A stretch of DNA of 64,000 nucleotides from Calothrix brevissima NIES-22 (lineage in GTDB: Bacteria > Cyanobacteriota > Cyanobacteriia > Cyanobacteriales > Nostocaceae), in contig NZ_AP018207.1 in the NCBI RefSeq assembly GCF_002367995.1, forward strand, positions 5,755,963 through 5,819,962, written 5' to 3'. Positions 59,910 to 64,000 of the stretch are shown here, in pieces; the stretch's first letter is position 1; each line of letters opens with the position of its first letter. The notes under the pieces are model-generated. The model worked only from the letters and a program-made list of their open reading frames with translations. It was not told where the DNA came from and searched no databases. Position numbers and translations under genes: made by a program.

Positions 59910-61040
59910 CTATTCTAAATTTTTCGGTAAGCGAACTGTAAATACACTACCTTCACCTAATACGGAACTGAGTTCAATAGTACCGCTATGTGCTTCAACA
60001 ATTCGTTGGGATAAATGCAATCCTAAACCGCTACCAGAACGTTTATTTCTACCTTGACGAAATCGCTCAAAAATACTCGCTTGATCTTCTGGTGCAATAC
60101 CATAGCCTGTATCTTTTACCTCAATGGTTAAATAATCAGAATTTTCTTGTTTATCTGGTTGTTCTGAAAGTTTAATTTCTACACTTCCTGTATCTGTAAA
60201 TTTAATTGCGTTACCTACTAAATTACTCAAAACTCGGCGTAATTCTAGGTTATCACCCATAACTACACCAGCCTTGTCTCCCAAATTATCTAATTCTTGG
60301 GTATCTAATTTGAGGGTGATATTTTTCTCCATAGCCAAAGGAATGAGTTCGCTAATCACTTCTTGCGCTGTTTCTTTGAGATTGCAACTTTCCCAATTTA
60401 AAGTCTTTTTCCCGGCTTCAAAGCGCGAAACTTCTAAGAGGGTATTTACCATTTGCATTAAATTTTGATTACTGCGAATCATCACGCCAATTGCTTGTTT
60501 CATTTCTGGCGAAATTTTACAGAAGGTATCTTCCATAAATAAATTCAGCATCCGATCTGCTGCTACTAAAGGTGTGCGCAAATCATGTGTGAGACGAGAA
60601 ACAAAGTCTTCGCGTTGACGCGCCATCTTTTTTTGTGCATCCAAACTGTGCTTTAAACGCAATAGCGATCGCACTCTGGCTAGTAGTTCATCTGTATCAA
60701 ATGGTTTGCGAATAAAGTCATCAGCACCGACATCTAAACCTTCAACAACGCTAGATTCGTGAAAAGCTGTAATTAACAATATAGGAATATAGTTTTTATT
60801 ACCTAACAGTTCTCGAATTCGCCGTGTGACTTCATAACCATCAATTCCAGGCATCATCACATCTAATAAAATTAAATCTGGTGGCGATTCGGCAACTTTT
60901 TCTAGAGCTGTCATCCCATCGGATACTAAATCAATTTCATAGCCTTCGCTTTCTAAAATTGTTTGCACCAAAATAAGATTATCTATAGTATCGTCTACAG
61001 CCAGAATTCGATCTATTTGAGAGTTTTCGCGAACAGACAT
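59910..61040 (-). CDS. REC - HisKA - HATPase soluble sensor kinase
   Basis: A 376-residue protein with no membrane segment. An N-terminal receiver has phospho-Asp60 (LILLDVMMP) and Lys (RKPF). The kinase has phospho-His152 in RLTHDLRTP, an N box NLVGNAIKF, DTGYGIAPED (G1) and GSGLGLHLSQ (G2). All catalytic boxes are intact. The receiver-first order suits a relay in which another kinase phosphorylates the receiver and controls this kinase. It is 42 bp downstream of a similar kinase gene, so the two form an operon. Signal and output are unknown. Confidence 0.95.
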   Translation of the reverse strand: MSVRENSQIDRILAVDDTIDNLILVQTILESEGYEIDLVSDGMTALEKVAESPPDLILLDVMMPGIDGYEVTRRIRELLGNKNYIPILLITAFHESSVVEGLDVGADDFIRKPFDTDELLARVRSLLRLKHSLDAQKKMARQREDFVSRLTHDLRTPLVAADRMLNLFMEDTFCKISPEMKQAIGVMIRSNQNLMQMVNTLLEVSRFEAGKKTLNWESCNLKETAQEVISELIPLAMEKNITLKLDTQELDNLGDKAGVVMGDNLELRRVLSNLVGNAIKFTDTGSVEIKLSEQPDKQENSDYLTIEVKDTGYGIAPEDQASIFERFRQGRNKRSGSGLGLHLSQRIVEAHSGTIELSSVLGEGSVFTVRLPKNLE

Positions 61041-61082
61041 GATTTATAACTTATATACTTTTACAATTAATTACAATTAAGC

Positions 61083-62483
61083 TTATGAATTGAATTTAGC
61101 AGAACTTACTGATATTTTGCCTGATTTTTCCTGAGATGAATGTTGGTGTTGGTTAGGTTGTGGTTGGGAGGGATGTTGATGCTGGCTAGGTTGATGAGAA
61201 GCAGGATGGGGATTTTCGGCAGTACAAAAAATATAATCGCTATCTAACTTTAATGCTGCATCATCAAATGCTGCATTTGACAATGTTACCTGCCGTGGTA
61301 ATTCAATTCTAAACAATGAACCTACCCCCAGTTGACTCTTAAGAATAATTTTACCACCCATCATTCTGACTAATGAATCAACAATTGCTAAACCTAAACC
61401 CGTACCGGGATACTTTCGTGTAATACTTTGATCTACTTGGCGAAAAGCTTCAAAAATGAGTTTGAAATCGCGAGATGCGATACCAATACCTGTATCCCGC
61501 ACGGTAATTGCTACTTTATTATGAGGAATTTCACTTACTTCTACCCAAATATTGCCAGATTCTGTAAATTTAATGGCGTTGGAAAGTAAGTTAACTAAAA
61601 TTTGTTGTAAGCGATTTGCATCATTAAAAATTGCAGGATTGGCTAAATTGATATCAACTAATAAAGATAATCTTTTGGCTTCTGCTAAAGAACGGATATC
61701 GGCTACTGTATTTTCAATTATTTTTGGTAAATCGCATAATTCTGGTTTTAACTCAAATCTTCCTGCTTCTAATTTAGAAAAATCTAAGACTTCATTTAAT
61801 AACATCAATAAATGCTTCCCATTATTAAGAATACGTTCTACCATATCCTTTTGCTGATGGGTAAGTTGCCCAAATTTAGGACGCAGCAATATTTGTGAAA
61901 AGCCAATTATGGCATTCATTGGCGTGCGCAATTCATGGGATATAGTTGCCAAAAATTGCGATTTTAGCCGCGATGCTTCTAATAATCTTAAATTTTGCAG
62001 ATGAATTTGTTGCCGTTGTCTTTCGAGTTCTTCATGTTTACGAGTTAGTTGTTCGCGACTTTCTTTAAGTTGCTGATGAGCCAAAGCTGTCTGCATTTCC
62101 GCACGGTGGACTCGAATTGCATTCCGCAAAACTTGCGCTACTGTTTCGGAAGATACTCTAGCTTTATATATATAATCTGTAGCACCTGCTTTCATCAACT
62201 CAACAGCGATTTGTTCATCTCCCAGTCCAGTTAGCACGACTATAGGAACTTTAATTTCTAATGAGCGTAAATTTTGCATTAAAGTTAATCCATCTGCATC
62301 TGGTAGACGATAGTCCAGAAACACACAGTCATAAGTCGTATTTCTTAAGGTATAGATCGCATCATTGCAGGCGCTTACTTCTGATAGTTCTATAGGTACA
62401 CCTGCTTGAATCAGGGCACGACGAACTATCAAGCGGTCTACTTCATCGTCGTCTACAACTAATATTTTCAGCGTCTCTTCCAT
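61083..62483 (-). CDS. REC - HisKA - HATPase kinase with His/Gln/Pro-rich tail
   Basis: A 466-residue protein. Receiver with Asp57 (CVFLDYRLPD), a coiled-coil linker (120-175), phospho-His183 in ATISHELRTPMN, N box LVNLLSNAIKF, DTGIGIASRD and GTGLGLAIVDSL; all kinase motifs are intact. The C-terminal 60 residues are low complexity, with repeated HPSQPQPNQHQHSSQ-like words, unusual for this family and of unknown use (metal binding by the His residues is only a thought). It is the first gene of the two-kinase operon and has 1.4 kb of non-coding sequence upstream. Confidence 0.94.
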   Translation of the reverse strand: MEETLKILVVDDDEVDRLIVRRALIQAGVPIELSEVSACNDAIYTLRNTTYDCVFLDYRLPDADGLTLMQNLRSLEIKVPIVVLTGLGDEQIAVELMKAGATDYIYKARVSSETVAQVLRNAIRVHRAEMQTALAHQQLKESREQLTRKHEELERQRQQIHLQNLRLLEASRLKSQFLATISHELRTPMNAIIGFSQILLRPKFGQLTHQQKDMVERILNNGKHLLMLLNEVLDFSKLEAGRFELKPELCDLPKIIENTVADIRSLAEAKRLSLLVDINLANPAIFNDANRLQQILVNLLSNAIKFTESGNIWVEVSEIPHNKVAITVRDTGIGIASRDFKLIFEAFRQVDQSITRKYPGTGLGLAIVDSLVRMMGGKIILKSQLGVGSLFRIELPRQVTLSNAAFDDAALKLDSDYIFCTAENPHPASHQPSQHQHPSQPQPNQHQHSSQEKSGKISVSSAKFNS

Positions 62484-62788
62484 CGGCTTTTATTTTCGCT
62501 GTCAGATACAGGTTGATGTTTAGCATTACCGATTTCAAACTGTTAAGTTAAATCATTTTAAATTTGAGATTTGGTAATGCTTATTATTTATTATTCATCA
62601 GTGTTTCTGTTAATTCCCAACCTCTAATTTAAAAAATCGGGTCACAACTCTTTGGGTACGGGTTAACTCTGCCAATTTGAGATTTTTAATATCAAATTAA
62701 AAATAATTTCGGTTGAGTTACTGCCATGTGATAACAGCACTAATCCGCGCTTATTTGTGATAAATTCTGCTTAAATTGGCAAAACTGC
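62484..62788. other. promoter-side spacer of the kinase operon
   Basis: AT-rich sequence upstream of the REC-kinase gene. No frame, hairpin or tandem repeat stood out. Confidence 0.5.
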
Positions 62789-62916
62789 CTATAAAACTTT
62801 AAGAGAATTTTGCATATTAACCAATACCTGTTGAGAATTACCCTTTTCTCTCCAAGCTTCTAAATGATGATAGGCTTCAGGATTTAGCCAGCAACATTTA
62901 ATTTATCTCTAGTCAT
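62789..62916 (-). pseudogene. possible remnant of a small gene
   Basis: Minus-strand codons from ATG 62916 read MTRDKLNVAG and then stop; in the adjoining frame the sequence reads CWLNPEAYHHLEAWREKGNS, then QQVLVNMQNSLKVL and a stop at 62789. The second segment looks like real protein, and one single-base shift would join the two. I do not recognise the family. A chance frame is quite possible. Confidence 0.3.
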
Positions 62917-63899
62917 TTTCAGGGCAGGATTTGTTTTTTATATGATTGGGGACATAATTTAGAGGAAAGATTAAATTTTGTCCCTCTTCGGCAGATTTAA
63001 ATTGATTTGATATCTCTGACATTAGCTGTATTTTCCTCTGTTTTTAGTTTGTGAATTACTTGCTGAAAAATTTACTTGATGCTATTTTCTACTTAGTTGG
63101 GTTAACTTAGTTATATATAAGTAATAAATACCCCTTGATAGTAGATACAGCTGGTTGAGAAATAGAGATTATCCAAAACCTCTATCAAGAATTAACTAAT
63201 TTACGCTCTTTTATCATCAGCAATTAATCAACAGTTACTTAATTAAACCTCCATAGCAAACTCAGCCGATACATAGTAATCATCAATTACTTGCATCAAG
63301 CTTCAACACAATTCTAAATAAACAGCTTAGAAGCTGTCGTCAGTCATTGGTGTGAGTTGCATAATAACTATTATGTACCATAAGCCTGAGCAATTTTACT
63401 CATCAGGTTGCTGGAGTCAGGGGCTAGGGGCTAGCTGAAATAATATATATATTGCTAAGTATTTTATTTTACTTCTGGCAGTTGCCACAATATTTTTGGC
63501 GATCGCGGATTGTGCAAGTGTGCCACAAGGTAACAATTTTGTGATGTTTCTCTACAAAAATCATAGAAGTATTATCTGCTGTGGCGAAGATAAAATTTAG
63601 AGAAAATATAGTTTGTAATTTTATTTATTTTAAATTTTTGAGCGTAAAAATATTAGATTATGACACATTACTAAAATTGCATAATTTCTAGTTACAGCTA
63701 GGAACAATAAAGAATTTTGTAGACTTACCTCTAGCCTAGATACCTCAACAGCAGTTACTTTCCTAAAAAAATCTCCTCCCTATGGCGCTAATTATGCTAG
63801 ATAATCCTAATCAGTAAATATGTAAACCACTGATGTTATATGTGCTTCAACCTTGATGAGTCCTGACTGGGTAAATAAAGCCAACAGACTGGAAAAACC
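62917..63899. other. ~980-bp region without recognised gene
   Basis: AT-rich and poor in frames. It contains a GGGGCTAGGGGCTAG word (63419-63434), related to the repeat near 33434, and one GGCGATCGC HIP1-like site near 63500. A non-coding RNA cannot be excluded, but I see no diagnostic structure. Confidence 0.5.
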
Positions 63900-64000
63900 A
63901 TGATTATGTCTCAATATTTCAATTTCTCTCGTAAAATATCTATACATCCTTGGCTAGATATTTACATCTATCGCCAACTGAAAATCATAAATTTATTATT
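63900..64000 (+). CDS. start of an unidentified ORF cut by the right edge
   Basis: ATG 63900 (second ATG at 63906) opens a frame of 33 codons to the edge reading MIMSQYFNFSRK, then ISIHPWLDIYIYRQLKII. GGAAAAACC just before it could act as a weak ribosome site. Too little is present to assign a family; it may be a chance frame. Confidence 0.35.
   Translation, partial: MIMSQYFNFSRKISIHPWLDIYIYRQLKIINLL

Overview
The window comes from a cyanobacterium, most likely a filamentous Nostocales-type species (inference). It has an intact psbA (photosystem II D1), many HIP1 octamers (GCGATCGC), arrays of heptanucleotide repeats at gene ends, cyanobacteria-typical families (DUF1574, DUF928, KTSC, ComFB, TPS/CHAT proteins, CHASE2-GGDEF-EAL) and wide repeat-rich spacers. 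No tRNA, rRNA, CRISPR array, transposase gene or phage gene was recognised.

Left part (1-9.4 kb): the 5' part of ppc (phosphoenolpyruvate carboxylase) runs off the left edge on the minus strand, preceded by a small conserved-looking protein. A probable cell-surface O-acylation pair follows (DUF1574/SGNH plus MBOAT), then psbA. The psbA leader carries a clear HLR1-type direct repeat (RpaB site), and the encoded D1 has Gln130.

9.4-22.5 kb: a CHASE2-GGDEF-EAL c-di-GMP enzyme, a DUF928 protein and a PEP-CTERM metalloprotease lie on the minus strand. A ComFB protein, a TPS-type filamentous haemagglutinin-like exoprotein, a TPR-CHAT protein overlapping it, and a ParD/ParE toxin-antitoxin pair lie on the plus strand.

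22.6-33 kb: two different GTPase genes flank a minus-strand block. That block holds a coiled-coil membrane-anchored protein translationally coupled to a RelE-like/SF1-helicase fusion, an aldo/keto reductase and a DUF433/DUF5615 (PIN-like) pair. The RelE-helicase plus coiled-coil pair is the best candidate for an undescribed defence or stress module.

33.5-40.5 kb: a five-gene minus-strand cluster encodes an alternative Hsp70 system: Hsp70, zinc-ribbon/LysM membrane protein, large TPR protein, J-like protein without HPD, and GrpE.

41-46.5 kb: a yeast-type cytosine deaminase family gene diverges from a nucleoside hydrolase. A PhoD-like phosphatase, a KTSC protein and two tandem-repeat fields (three ~126-bp units; ten 21-bp units) follow.

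46.6-53.2 kb: a CHAT protease ORF and an NB-ARC/WD40 ORF read as one gene broken (or recoded) at an A9 run. A 189-bp inverted-repeat element is inserted in frame inside the NB-ARC part. A coiled-coil/TPR membrane protein lies upstream.

53.5-64 kb: a Rieske oxygenase of the pheophorbide a oxygenase/TIC55 type, a DUF1648 membrane protein, two AAA+ ATPases, a single-domain response regulator and two soluble REC-histidine kinases. About 1.4 kb with little coding content and the beginning of an unidentified ORF at the right edge complete the window.
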